Program-made: the position numbers and the translations under genes
The notes under the pieces: model-generated
What the model was told of the DNA's origin: nothing
Databases searched by the model: none
Seen by the model: only the letters and a program-made list of their open reading frames with translations
In this document: positions 19,659-30,434 of the stretch, piece after piece
Layout of the letters: every line of letters begins with the position of its first letter
Position numbering within the stretch: position 1 is the first letter of the stretch
Source: Posidonia oceanica
Taxonomy: Eukaryota > Streptophyta > Magnoliopsida > Alismatales > Posidoniaceae
Assembly: GCA_037176725.1 (NCBI GenBank)
Contig: JAZBRS010000013.1
Span: 12,837,001 to 12,901,000 of the forward strand
Reading direction: 5' to 3'
Length of the DNA: 64,000 bases

Positions 19659-22528
19659 CTTCTTCTTTTTTCTCTCTTTTTTCTCTTTTTTTCTCAGCCC
19701 ACGGCCCACTCTCCTTCCTTCTTCTTCTTCTTTTCTTCCTCCAAGCACAGTAGCACTCCTCTCCCTCCTTTTTTCGCCCCCCGTTTCCATTTTCAAACCA
19801 CAATTCTCCCCCCCATTTTCAAACTTCTTCACCTCCTCTTTATCTCCTCTCCTTCTCTCCAACTCTCCCCACATAAAAACACCATCACAAACCTCCTCTC
19901 AACTCTCTCTTCATCTTCTTCCAACTACCAACAGCCAAACTCCTCCATCAGAACTCCACCATCACAGACCAGACCTCAGCCCTCCAACTCCACCAAAACA
20001 CACTCCATCTGACCTCCACCAGAACTCCTCTTCACCCCCACCATAACCACAGCAAAACCAAACCAAACCCAACACCATCACAGACCTTCTCCCTCTCCAC
20101 AGACCACAGCAACACCCTCAAACACAGACCTTCTACCCACACTCCAGCACTCCCCCACAGAGCAGACCTCAGCCCTCCAACTCCACTAGAAGCCCACCGG
20201 TGCAAGCCACCTTATCAAGAGAGCCACCAATAGAGGGAGGAGAGAGAATTATTCTCCCAAGCACCCACTCCGGCTACCTGCGCGTGGAAGGGAGGAGAAG
20301 GCCTCCATCGCCTCCCAGACCACTCTCCGCGCCTCCACGACCTCGCCCGGGCCCCTCTAGCGCACCACGATCGCCTCCAACGATGCCTCCGCCCGCCGCA
20401 AGTCCGCAGCACCACCACAGAAGCTATCCGAGCTCGCCGAATGTCCCTGCTCGCTCCAACAGGTAACCGCACCTCCCCCAAGCTCCTCCTCGCTCCCCTC
20501 TACCACCCTATGTGTTTTTTTTCATGTTTCGTGCCCTGGTACGCCGCCAAAGCCTTGCCGGAGTCTCCTTCTTCCTCGGTGCCGGTCGTCGGTGCAACAT
20601 GCTCGCAGCAACCCTCCAGCGCGCCCGCCACTCCGTCGGACCACCTCCGCCTCGCCGCACCTCCGCTCCAGACTGCCGCGCCTCCCCGAGCCCCGCCAAA
20701 GCCGCGCCGCCTCCCTCTTCGCCCGTGCAGACCTCTCCCCGGCGAGCTCGCGCATGGCACTGTAGCTTTCGTTTTTTTAATAGCATTAGTTGGGTTTTGT
20801 TTTATTTTTTCTTAACTTAGATATTTTTCCTTTACATTGCATTTGTTTCCTTTAGTTTTATTTATTTGCTTTTAGGTCCTAATGTAGTTTAAGTTTTATT
20901 TAACTTCTGATTAAAACTATATTGCATTGCATTTAATTTCTGTCTTTTCTTTTTTTAACATCTTAGTCCTATGGTTGATTAATATCATTTAATTTCATAT
21001 TTTTAGCTTATTGCATTGCATTTATCTCCTGTAGTTTATTTTATTTACATATCAGTCCTCTGTTCAGTTGTTAAAATCATTTAAATTCTAAGTTTACCAT
21101 ACTACATTGCATATTTTATTCTGCATTTTATTTTTATTACGTTTAAGTCCTCTACTCTGTTGAAAATCATTTAATCTCATACTTTACCATATTACATTGC
21201 AATTTTTATCCTGTATTATGCTTTTATTACTTTCTAGTCCTCTGATTGTCAAGCATTTCATTTAATTCGTATTTTACCTTATTACATTGCATAAAGCCCC
21301 AGCATTTTACTTTATTTGCATCCAGGCCCTTAGTTTCGCATTTTATTTGCATCCAGACCCTTAGTTTTGCATTTTCATTGCATATAAGCCCCTAGCTTTG
21401 CATCTGCATTGCATCCAAGTCCCTAGGTTTGCATTTTCATTGCATATAGGTCCCTAAGTTTGCATTTGGTTGCATCCAGGTCCCTAGGTTTGCATTTTCA
21501 TTACATATAGGCCCCTAGGTTTGCATTTAATTGCATCTGGCCCCCTACAGTCTCCCCTAATCACATTTAGGCCCTTTTTCTTGCATTTTTGCATGCATAA
21601 CTCCTAATTGGCTTGCATTTGCACTGTTTTGCATGCATTTGCCCTGTTTTGCTTGCATTTGCATCGTTTTGTGTGCCCGCATCCTGATTTGCTTGCATTT
21701 GCATTGTTTTACGTGTCCGCATCTTGTTTTGCTTCCATTTGCATTGTTTTGCGTGCTCACTCTTGTTTTCCTTCGCCTTTGCACAGTTTTGCACGCCTGA
21801 TTTCATTTCTCGCACCGTTTTGCGTGTTTGCTCCTGTTTTCCTTTACATGTCGCTTGCATGTGTATGGTTTTACCGCTGTTTTGTTTTATCGCTTGCATT
21901 TGCATTTAGGGCAGTGATGCTTACTGCCTGGAGTTCTCACGAACCAGGGCTTGCCCAGTTCGGAACACAGACAGCGCTGCTGAGCACTTAGATTGCACGT
22001 TTAATTCCTTGCACGCATTTCATCACTTAGACCACACATTTGAGCATCTGATTAGGCATTCATGGCACTTAGGCATTCAAAGCATGCATTTCCCTACGTA
22101 TGCGAGCGTAAGCCTAGAAAGACCGATTCTCGGGTGTGTCGGGGGTGCCTAACACCTTCCCCGCACGTAACAGGAGTCCATGCCCTTTCTCATGTCCCGT
22201 AATGACCATATTGCCCATATCCTAGGCACGAGTCACATCATTTGCATCTTATTTCATTTGCATTGCATCGCATTGCATCTTTTGCTTGGCTTTGCATGTT
22301 TATTCACGCATTTCCTCGATTTTCCTTGTCTCCCGACTTAATAGACACGGTGGCGACTCTGATTTGTCTTATCTTCCCATTTTCTTTCCTTTTTTCCTTT
22401 TTTAAGTGTTTTCGAGTCAAGTCTTCCTTCTCGGATACACCCGCTAATAGTGAACCTGATGCCGATCGGTGCACGCGAGCTTTGGCAGCGTGCATGGACG
22501 ATCTGAACACCGAGATTACTACAATAGT
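19381..22528 (+). mobile_element. Solo LTR S with ATAGT target duplication
   Basis: LTR 19386-22523 (3138 bp) starts TGTAGACACCCC and ends ATTACTACA, flanked by ATAGT at 19381-19385 and 22524-22528. Removing the LTR and one ATAGT copy restores the RNase H frame of O, so both borders are secure. With no internal region on either side it is a solo LTR, the product of LTR-LTR recombination. Its end matches LTR L. It has a TTC microsatellite (19628-19666), a GC-rich stretch (20200-20760) with spurious frames, a 90-bp tandem array (20834-21290) and the shared R/U5 block (21935-22180). GTTGGACGC dyads are absent. Confidence 0.93.
20834..21560. repeat. 90-bp tandem repeats and TTTGCATT-rich repeats in solo LTR S
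   Basis: ACATTGC or ATTGC marks end at about 20840, 20930, 21019, 21110, 21200 and 21290, a 90-bp period, with shared AATCATTTAAT and AGTCCTCTG stretches in each unit. From 21290 to about 21560 a shorter pattern of CCCTAGGTTTGCATTTTCATT-like units (about 35-40 bp) follows, and 21600-21800 continues with TTGCATTTGCAT...GTTTTG motifs. Confidence 0.8.
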
Positions 22529-23590
22529 GCCTTAGTTTCTGTGTGGCCCAGACGAGAGATGGGCAGGTCTTCTCTATTGTGCTATACCTAGCTTCGCAAT
22601 CATTGAATTTCTTACTCAGGTAATAGATGGCACGCTCCTTCCTACCCGATTCATCATGTTGGCCCAAGATGGCGCCCATGGAATGCTGTGTGGTAGAAAG
22701 GTAGAGAAGCAAAGGTCTCCCTGACATGGGAGGAACCAAAACAGGAGGCTTGATCAGAAGTTGCTTGATCTTGTCAAAGGCAGCCTGCCACTCCTCGCTC
22801 CAGTTGATCTATGCATTCTTCCTCAGGAGCTTGAAAATCGGTTCGCAGATAGGCGTGAGCTGCGCGATGAACCGACTGTTGTACTGTAAACGCCCTAGCA
22901 GGCCTCAGACCTCCTTTTCAGTCCTAGGGGGTGGCATCTCCACGATGGCTTTTGCCTTGCTCGGGTCCACCTCAATCCCCCTCTGGTTGACAATGTATCC
23001 CAGGAGTTTTCCGGATGACACCCCGAATACGTATTTGCTGGGGTTAAGGCGCAGCTTGTACTTCCTCAAGCGGTCAAAGAGCTTCTTTGGACAGGCAAGG
23101 TGATCCTCGGGCTCTTTGGACTTGGCAATCATGTAGTCCACATAAACCTCAACTTCTTGGTGCATGAGGTCATGGAATAGTGCTGTCATTGCCCTCTGAT
23201 AAGTTGTGCCAGCATTCTTGAGCCCAAACGGCATAACTTGGTAGCAAAAGACTCCTCAAGGGGTGATGAATGATGTCTTCTCCATGTCTTCTTCTGCCAT
23301 TTTGATTTGGTTATAGCCGGAGAAATCGTCCATGAAGGAGAGCATCTTGTGGCCTGCAGTGTTGTCGACTAGGACATCAATGTGTGGCAATGGGAAATCG
23401 TCCTTGGGACTCTCCTTGTTCAGGTCCCTATAGTCGATGCACATATGGACTCGGCCACCTTTCTTGGGCACTGGCACAACATTTGCAAGCCATTCAGGGT
23501 AAAGGATGACCTTCAGAAAACTGACATTGTGCTGCTTCATGATCTCCTCTTTGATCATGAGCAGCCACTACGGTCACCATCTTCTTAGCT
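22529..23590 (-). pseudogene. Element O reverse transcriptase and first RNase H (N-terminal part)
   Basis: On the minus strand: MIKEEIMKQH, VPVPKKGGRVHMCIDYRDLN (RT palm), MLSFMDDFSGYNQIKM (first catalytic Asp), MPFGLKNAGTTYQRAM, VEVYVDYMIAKSK, LRLNPSKYVFGV and LGYIV; then RNase H with LYLSTTQHSMGAILGQHD and KRERAIYYLSKKF-like text. The second catalytic pair should be YVDD but reads YVDY (23144-23133). In-frame stops lie after SFITP, after TEKEV and after RKNA. RT copies element RNA into DNA in the cytoplasmic particle. The YVDY change alone should abolish polymerase activity. Confidence 0.93.
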
Positions 23591-25534
23591 TATGCTTTAC
23601 TGGCTTGGCGTCTGGATTCAAGGGCAGGTTGTGCACTACTATTTCGACATCGAGGCCGACCATGTCTTCATAGCTCCAGGCGAAGATATCTGCATACTCT
23701 TTCAAGAATGCAATGAACTCTGCTCTGGCCTAGGGCGACAGTTGGGCGCTGATGCGGACCTCTCTGGCTTCTTCGGCTGTGCCGATGTTGACAACCTCCG
23801 TCTCCTCTTCGACATGGAGGTTGGGGCATTCTGGATCATCGTCAGAGGGCTAGAACTCAGGCGATGGTTCATCATTCTCATCTTCGCCTGTATCATCCTC
23901 CTCTCCGTATGCAATGAGTTCCAAGAGGATCTCCTTCTCAAAGGTGGGGTCTGTTATGTCGAAGGAGTGTATATGTTCCGCTTCTTGGCCCTGGTGACGT
24001 TTCAGGATGGTCACACTCACTCAAGTGTTTCTGTATCCTCAGTGGGTGACCTCTGTTCTGGCAATCTCCTCTACCTGCTCTACTACTGCTGGCTCTGCTA
24101 ACTCTGTTGACTTAGTTGCTGTCTGTACTACTGATGCTTCCTCCTCTATGTTTTTTGTTGTGCTTGCAGAGGGTATACCAGACTGGTGGCTGATCAGGGT
24201 ACTGCCACTTGCTGCACTGCCTGAGTGAGGCATGTGCTGCACCAACCACCTAGACCCACCTTGTGGTTGCAGAGTGATTAGCTCATCTAGTCTAGTGGGG
24301 GCCGCTGCTGCTGAATCTTCTTCTATGACCATGATAAAGGCATGGTCCTTCTGCGGAGAGGGATCCGTAGCCACGGCTTTCCCTTTCCTCACCGCCTGAT
24401 ACTCTGCAAGGTCCTCTACCAGCGACACGAGCTGTTCTTGGAATAGTAGCTCCAAGTCCCCCATCAACGAGTCAACCTAGGCCTCTACCGCCGCTCCTGC
24501 CTCCTCATCCGAGGGTGAGTCGACGTAGTAGGCGCTGGTGGCCTCTGGTTCTGGCCCGACCGCTAGATGTACTACTGCTCTAGGTGCTTGCTCTGTAGTT
24601 GACTGCACTGCCTGACCATCTGGCTGGCCTACGAGCATAGCTGACTGCGGTGCCCTGGTGATCAGGGATCCAAACAAATTGGTCAGCGGTGCCACTGATG
24701 GGTGTGCTGCCAAAGTCACTACTGCAGCTGGAGGGGAGGTAGAGTTGCTCCTCCAGAGGACCGGAGCCCAGGCGGCTTTCCCAGCCAACAATAGGCCTGC
24801 ATCTAGTGGTGATGGTGGTTGCACGGCCTCTGATGCCATGGGGGCCTGCCACGAGACTTGATGTCCTGAGGCAGGAGGATGTGTGATTGACTAAGCCACC
24901 TGGACTGCTAGTGATGTGACTGCTGAAGTGGGCTGAGTCGCGCTACTAGCTGAACTGACTGACCGATCCGCCAGAGAGGGTGACAGCTATGCTGATGCGA
25001 CTGCGGCCGCTAGTAGACTGGCTAATTGTGCCTGAGGAGGTGCTCCTGACTCTGGAGCTGCTGCTACTGGTGTCGGTGATGCTGATGAGACTGCAAAAAG
25101 ATGAGAGACTGTCAATCCTACCATAGGGCCTGCCAAATCCGTTGCCGTATCTGTGGAGAGAAGGGCCAAACAAACCGAACGAGATGCTGCTGCACCGAGC
25201 TGGGCCTCGCTGCAGGTCCGGGCTGCCCCACTGTGCCAAACTGCACCTCATCCAAGTAGTAATCCTCAATGTAGACCCACTCTTCCACCGGCAGCAGAGA
25301 GCTCTGGCACGACTCCGGTTGTGCTATGGCTTGACCGCCACTTGAACCCAAGGTACCTGCACTAGTGAAGTTAGTGAGGTCCCAGGGGATGATCATCGTC
25401 TGATTCTTTGGCTACAAGTGTCTATCTTCACTAGACTGTGGGTCGTATCCAAGACCCTCAGAATCTCTTCGCTCCTCTGCCACGATCGACTTAGCGATCC
25501 CCTGGCCGTATCGCCCGAGCAGCGTTCCCTTGAC
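23591..25534 (-). pseudogene. Element O linker between protease and RT
   Basis: The last part keeps YADIFAWSYEDM (23700-23663), the conserved lead-in to RT in Tat elements, and an acidic stretch (EEDDTGEDENDE) upstream. 24039-25396 is Ala/Pro/Ser/Gln-rich low-complexity sequence in more than one frame, with no fold I recognise. Ogre elements often carry an intron or spacer here; I cannot define splice sites. Several stops (for example near 23870 and 23750) break the frame. Confidence 0.65.
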
Positions 25535-26245
25535 TTAACCCCACCTGTGACAGACATTTTCGACCATCCGGAAAGGGTTGCTGTGAACGACCAAGGAGTT
25601 GACACGTTCAAGATCAGGGATAAAGTTAACCGGCTCAGACCGATTAACACGGTATAAAGCATTTGAAAGCTCAGGGTCAAAGTGGACAATCTGTGAAGAG
25701 ACGGAAGAGACCGCCTCGATCCGCTCCTTCTCAAAGTTTTCCGCCATGACAATGATGACATCGTCGCCTTGGTGAAACTTGATCATGTGATGGAGGGTCG
25801 AGGGGATGACCTGATGCTTGTGCAGCCAAGGGTGCCTAAGCAGTAGATTGAAATTGGGCTCCAGGTCGATGGCATAGACTTCCACATCGAATACGACCGG
25901 GCTAATGGTGAGAGGAATAATCAAAATCCCTAGAGAGTCATGGTGGGTGTTATCAAAAGCTGTCGTTCCCTTTATAGCTGGGGTGATATCCTCAGCTTTG
26001 AATCTGAGCTTTGTTGCTGTACGCAAGGGACAGACATTAAGGCCTGAACCATTATCGACCAGCGAAAGGGGAATGCGGAAGTTTTTGAATTGTACCGTGA
26101 CAAACAAGGGTTGGTTGTGATTAATCCCCATCGGAGGCAACTCATCACTTATGAAAGCAATGACCTGGGGCTCCACGATCATCCCTACCATGCTTTCCAA
26201 GGCTGTAGGTTCAATGGTTTGGGACACATGGGCGGCTTGGAACAC
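25535..26245 (-). pseudogene. Element O aspartic protease
   Basis: An open stretch of 236 codons. SLVDNGSGLNVCP (Asp at about 26056) is the protease active site; Tat/Ogre proteases use DNGS rather than the DTG of retroviruses. It is preceded by LPPMGINHNQPLFVTVQ and followed by FDVEVYAIDLEPNFNLLLRHPWLH, which corresponds to the ILLGRPWLH segment of the family, with Gly changed to His. The enzyme would cleave the gag-pol polyprotein. The open stretch ends at 25535, then the linker begins. Confidence 0.88.
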
Positions 26246-27215
26246 GCGAAGAAAAGCCTCGCGGTGCTCAGAGGATGTGTGTATGAGGTCTCAAATAGAA
26301 ATGTCTGCTCTAACCATCTTTAGCTGGGAGGTGATGTCAGCCTTGGGTTGGCCCTTTTTGGTGGTAGGAGGAGTGGCTTTGGTGGTAGGCTCAGCTGTGG
26401 TGAGTATAAAGGGTTGGCCTGATGGTGTAGGTACAGCGAGTTCTGGACGGCTAGGCCTAACCGCCGGTGCTGGAGGCTTGTAAACCCTCCCCGATCGCGT
26501 GACTTCCGCGCACATCTCTGTGGCATAGCTGTAGAGCACGCGATGGGTGTCCCTGGTTAGGTTGATAACCACGAGAGCATGTGCTGCGAGCACAAGAGGG
26601 GCTGCAGGGCTGTTTGTTGGTTGCTGGGGGGATGGATAAGGTTGCTGGGAAGGCAAAGTGGATGCAAGCTGAGGTCTACCTAGGAGGTGGACAGGGGATC
26701 CTAGCTGAGGCCTACCTAGGAGGTGTACAGGGGATCCTAGCTGGGGCCTACCTAAAAGGTGTACAGGGGCTTGAGCCTGAGAATGCATGGTGGGCGGCGC
26801 GGAAGAGTGCTCCGGCCTGGTGCGCGGTCGGATCATATGAACTCCCGACTCAGAGCAGGCAACAGCCGCATGGTAAAGAGAGAAGGGGAAGGGCTCAGAG
26901 ATGTCATGAATGAGCTCAGAGGGGTCTACCACTGACATGACAAACCTGGAGGGAAAGAGAGAGTGGATTCCCGAGGTTCCCGCACCTCCCGGATAAGAGT
27001 GTCCGGCAGAGGTTGGCGGACAATGCTAGAATGAGGAGATGCTGATGCTAATGCAGGGGCAGATGCAGGGGGAGGTGCAGAAGTGGATGCCTCGTGCATG
27101 TCGATCACAATCGTTCCCGATTCGATCAGGTCCTGAATGGCATTCCGCAGGGTGAAGCAACTATCCGTCGAATGCCCAGTATTTCGATGGAAGTCGCAGA
27201 AGAGATTCGCCTTGT
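26246..27215 (-). pseudogene. Element O gag C-terminal region with zinc-knuckle-like motif and 36-bp repeats
   Basis: The proximal end (about 27215-27105) reads CDFHRNTGHSTDSCFTLRNA then IQDLIESG, the CX2HX4GHXTX2C zinc-binding motif that Tat/Ogre gag proteins use. Downstream is a Pro/Ala-rich linker. In it PVHLLGRPQLGS is repeated three times, a 36-bp tandem repeat at about 26667-26774. VTRSGRVYKPPAP near 26480 is another conserved Tat stretch just before protease. Confidence 0.8.
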
Positions 27216-29203
27216 GCCAATGCGGAAGTGGGTTTGGCAGTGGGCGAATCTCCAGGAAGCTCAGGAGCGACGCAACCTTGGGGAGGATGGCACTTAGCGG
27301 TTCCGCCAGTGGGGCGAACTTCCGCCGATCTGAGATAGGCTGTCTCTGCCTTTGGTATTGTCCTTGCTGGACTGGTGCGGTAGAATAGACCGGTCGAGTG
27401 GTGGTAGTGATCTATGGTGTGGGGTGTGCCCTAGGTGCTGGTGCGTATATCATCTGAGCAGGGGCAGGCCGAGACGCCAGATGAACAGGCGCAGCAGAGG
27501 AGTCGATGTATGCAACAGTGGTCTTCGGAGAATCCTTCTTCCTAGGGCGGCTGCTGCTGCTACCGCTACTGTTGTTGATGGTGCTGTTGCTGCTGCTGTT
27601 GTTGCTGCCAGAGGCCTACTTGGTGAACGCAGAGAGTGCGGGGAAGTTGCCACTCTGCAACGAACTCTCTACGCGAGCACCAGCTCGGATCAGTGCTACA
27701 AAGGTTGTGATAGGTTGGATGCTAAGTAGAGCCCTAATAGATGGCTGCGCACCTTTGATTAGGTTCTCGATAGACTCCTCGTCAGAGGGCCTATCTCGAA
27801 CCTGTGAGGCAAGGGCGTGCCAACGGCCGACATACTCCCCGAACGGCTCACCAGGATTCTGCTTGGTTGTGTCTAGGTCCGTGCGCTTTGGGACCAGGTC
27901 AAGGTTGAAGGAGTATTGTTCCAGGAATGCTTGGCTAAGGTTGTTCCAAGTCTTGATGGCGGTCATGTCAAGCGAGGTGAACCACTTGAGGGCCGAGCCG
28001 GTCAGACTTTTTGGAACAGGCGGATCAGCAACCTCTCATCAGCCTGAAGCTGAGCGAGATCACCGCAGTACGCCTTCAGATGGGCTATGGGGCAGCCCCT
28101 ACCATTGTATTTGTCAAAATCCGGGATACGGAACTTCAGTGGGAGTACCGCCTCTGGAAAGTAGCAAAGCTCCCGAAATTGGTAGGAGCGGTGGTCAGTA
28201 CCTTGCACTAGACGTAGTGCTTTCTCTAGAACGTCCACCCTACTATTGATGGGGTTTGGATTTGCTGCCAAAGGAGATGGTGCAGCAGGGGCAGGGGCCA
28301 CGTACGCCGATTGGGTCGCACCGAGGTGCTCCTCTGGATCCACCATCATGTTGCCTGGTGATGCGACGTGATGGCCGGCGCACCTGTGCGCGGGTGCAGT
28401 GTATGCATGGATGTATGCTGGGGTCTAAACCTGATGCAAGGGGGATGGATAGACGGTATGCTGTGCAGTGGGAGGTGCAGAGTGCTGGAGCAACAGTTGC
28501 TGCGCAGGCGCGGTGCCGGGCAGAGAGCCTGTGGGGTACTGTGCTCCAACCAGCCCGAAGGACTGATCACCAGGTGGAGGAGGTGCATACTGTGCAATGA
28601 GTGGCAATGCAAGAGGCGGAAACCGTGCCCCCATCACTGGAACAGTGAGTAGCTGGGGCGATGGTCTAAGCGGGAGTGCAGAGGGGAATGCATGATATGC
28701 AGGAGCAGGCTGCAGGGGAACCTCAGGAGCAGTGGGAATGAAAGAAGGGCGAACTGATAGAGCCATGCCCTGAAGTCTCTAGGCAGTCTCCATCAAGTGC
28801 TAGTACTGCACGTCAGGCGTCCTGTCAGTGGGAATGCTGAGGTGCAGTGCCTGCAGGGGACCAGAGCCAAAAGGCAAAGACACAGACTGCCCAGGAAATA
28901 GGGGTCCTACAGCAAGGGTCGCCGCAGCAAAAGAGGCGTCGAAAGCGACATATCCCTGGGACAGGGGGTCAGAGGTGCCTCCAGAGCGCGAGTGGCGGTC
29001 ATCAAGATAGACTCGGCGACTGGATCCGGAGTGGTGTAGGTCTGCCAATGCCCCGCAACATACTGGGGTGCCCCGAACACCATAGGGTGGAATCCTGGTG
29101 TCACAAGGGGCGCAGAGGGATTGGAGGCGAGAGTCGGAGGGACCGAAGCGGAAATCCCCTCTGAGGCAACAGGAAACTAGGACTCACTGGTAAACTGGGC
29201 CAT
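27216..29203 (-). pseudogene. Element O gag
   Basis: Likely start ATG at 29203 (MAQFTSES, then a TAG). The N-terminal 300 or so residues are Pro/Ala/Gly-rich low complexity (29100-28420). The conserved retrotransposon gag domain follows: PLKFRIPDFDKYNGRGCPIAH near 28120, LIRLFQKV near 28005, WNNLSQAFLEQYSFNLDLVP near 27950-27890, then PGEPFGEYVGRWHALASQV. This matches the nucleocapsid-precursor fold of plant Ty3/gypsy gag. Short frameshifts separate the pieces. A His/Gln-rich simple stretch lies near 27550-27610. Confidence 0.85.
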
Positions 29204-30416
29204 CGCTGACCGAGAGCGAGTGAGAATAGGGCTGCGGCAAGAAGTAAGAGGACGAATCCTAGGAGTAGCTATCATCACAAAAGCGGATAGCCCGGAAGAG
29301 GATGGTCGAGCACAGGTGTCACAACAGGGGTGTCAGTAAGAGAAAGGACTCAAGCTCCAACTAGGGAACACGCTCACTGACCTCTGTTCGACACAACACA
29401 AACAGAAACAGGGGTTAGAACCTGAAAGTAAAATGCATATGTGTTTAATTGTGGTATGAATGACATGAATGCTCTCTAGCATGCTCTCTAGCATGCTCTT
29501 TCTCACCCATCTAATGTGTCCTCCTAGTAGGTTGTCTACTCCGGACACTCACAGGTGTATGGGTCACCGACTCAGGTCAGAAAAAGTAGGTCCCACATCT
29601 AAATCCTAGCCGAAGCTCAGGCGGTGATGGGGTGGTGCTTTAAGAGCCTCAGCCCTACCAAAGCATGGGTTGTACCCTCTGCTAACACCGATGTGACCCC
29701 TGACAAGGGGGGATAGACCGACCAACTCACGCCACGCCAAAGCGATGGAGCAAGAGGCCGGGACTATCCTTCTCAGACTAGTAGGTGGACTCAGATGAGA
29801 AGATGCATGTCCTATATGATGATTCATGCAAATGATTAAAGTTTTTTATCTTGCATGTTTTAATAACCCAAGGGGGGTGCAAGTGTGTTGAAGTCTCTAG
29901 TTGTTCCTAGAATTGATTTTTACTTGCCATTTTTAGTTAGCCATGGGGGAAGCAATCAGTCTATAATTGTCTTTAGGCTTAACGCAAAAGGGGAAGAAAA
30001 TCATCCAAGCATGGCAGGTAAACATCATACATCATTGCAAAAAGCATGCTCATGGTATGTGCTAGTGTTGTGGACATGCTTAGTGAAAATGAAAAACAAC
30101 CAGCACGTCAAAAGGCATACAAAGGCATGGCATGTGCATTAGTGTAGTGACATAGCATACTTGTGTAAAATAAACCAAGCATCAGACAAAAGGCATGGAT
30201 TAAAGCAATAATCATGCAAGCATGGTAATCGAATGCTGGAATTAGGAAAGCGCATGAATTAAAGCAATGAATAAGCAGATAAGGTAAATAAATGCTGAGA
30301 TAATGAATAAAGAGCAATGCGATAAGTAAATAAACAAGGCAACAAATGCTAAGCTAAGCAAAGAAATAAACCACACAGAAAGCGGAAGGGTGGAAATGAA
30401 AGCCAAAGTCTAGTAT
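29204..30416 (-). other. 5' leader of O
   Basis: Non-coding region between primer site and gag. 29590-29890 (reverse) resembles the leader of composite N (13700-14000), with shared stretches around GCATGAATCATCATATAGG and a GTACAACCCATGC-like stretch. 29900-30410 is AT-rich with GCATG/ATGCT words and no other feature. Confidence 0.7.
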
Positions 30417-30434
30417 CCCCAGCGGAGTCGCCAC
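30417..30434 (-). other. Primer binding site of O
   Basis: Minus strand GTGGCGACTCCGCTGGGG, adjacent to the 5' LTR end at 30435. The TGGCGACTCC start is the tRNA-Arg-type primer site of Tat/Ogre elements. Confidence 0.88.

Noticed and set aside
19555..19874. Lys/Glu-rich minus frames
   Set aside because: Translation of the TTC microsatellite and pyrimidine-rich LTR text.
24039..25396. Separate genes between O protease and RT
   Set aside because: Low-complexity Ala/Pro/Ser text in several frames; position fits the Ogre spacer or intron region.
27506..28249. Plus-strand frame of 247 codons
   Set aside because: Antisense of O gag; composition follows the Gln/Gly-coding minus-strand repeats.
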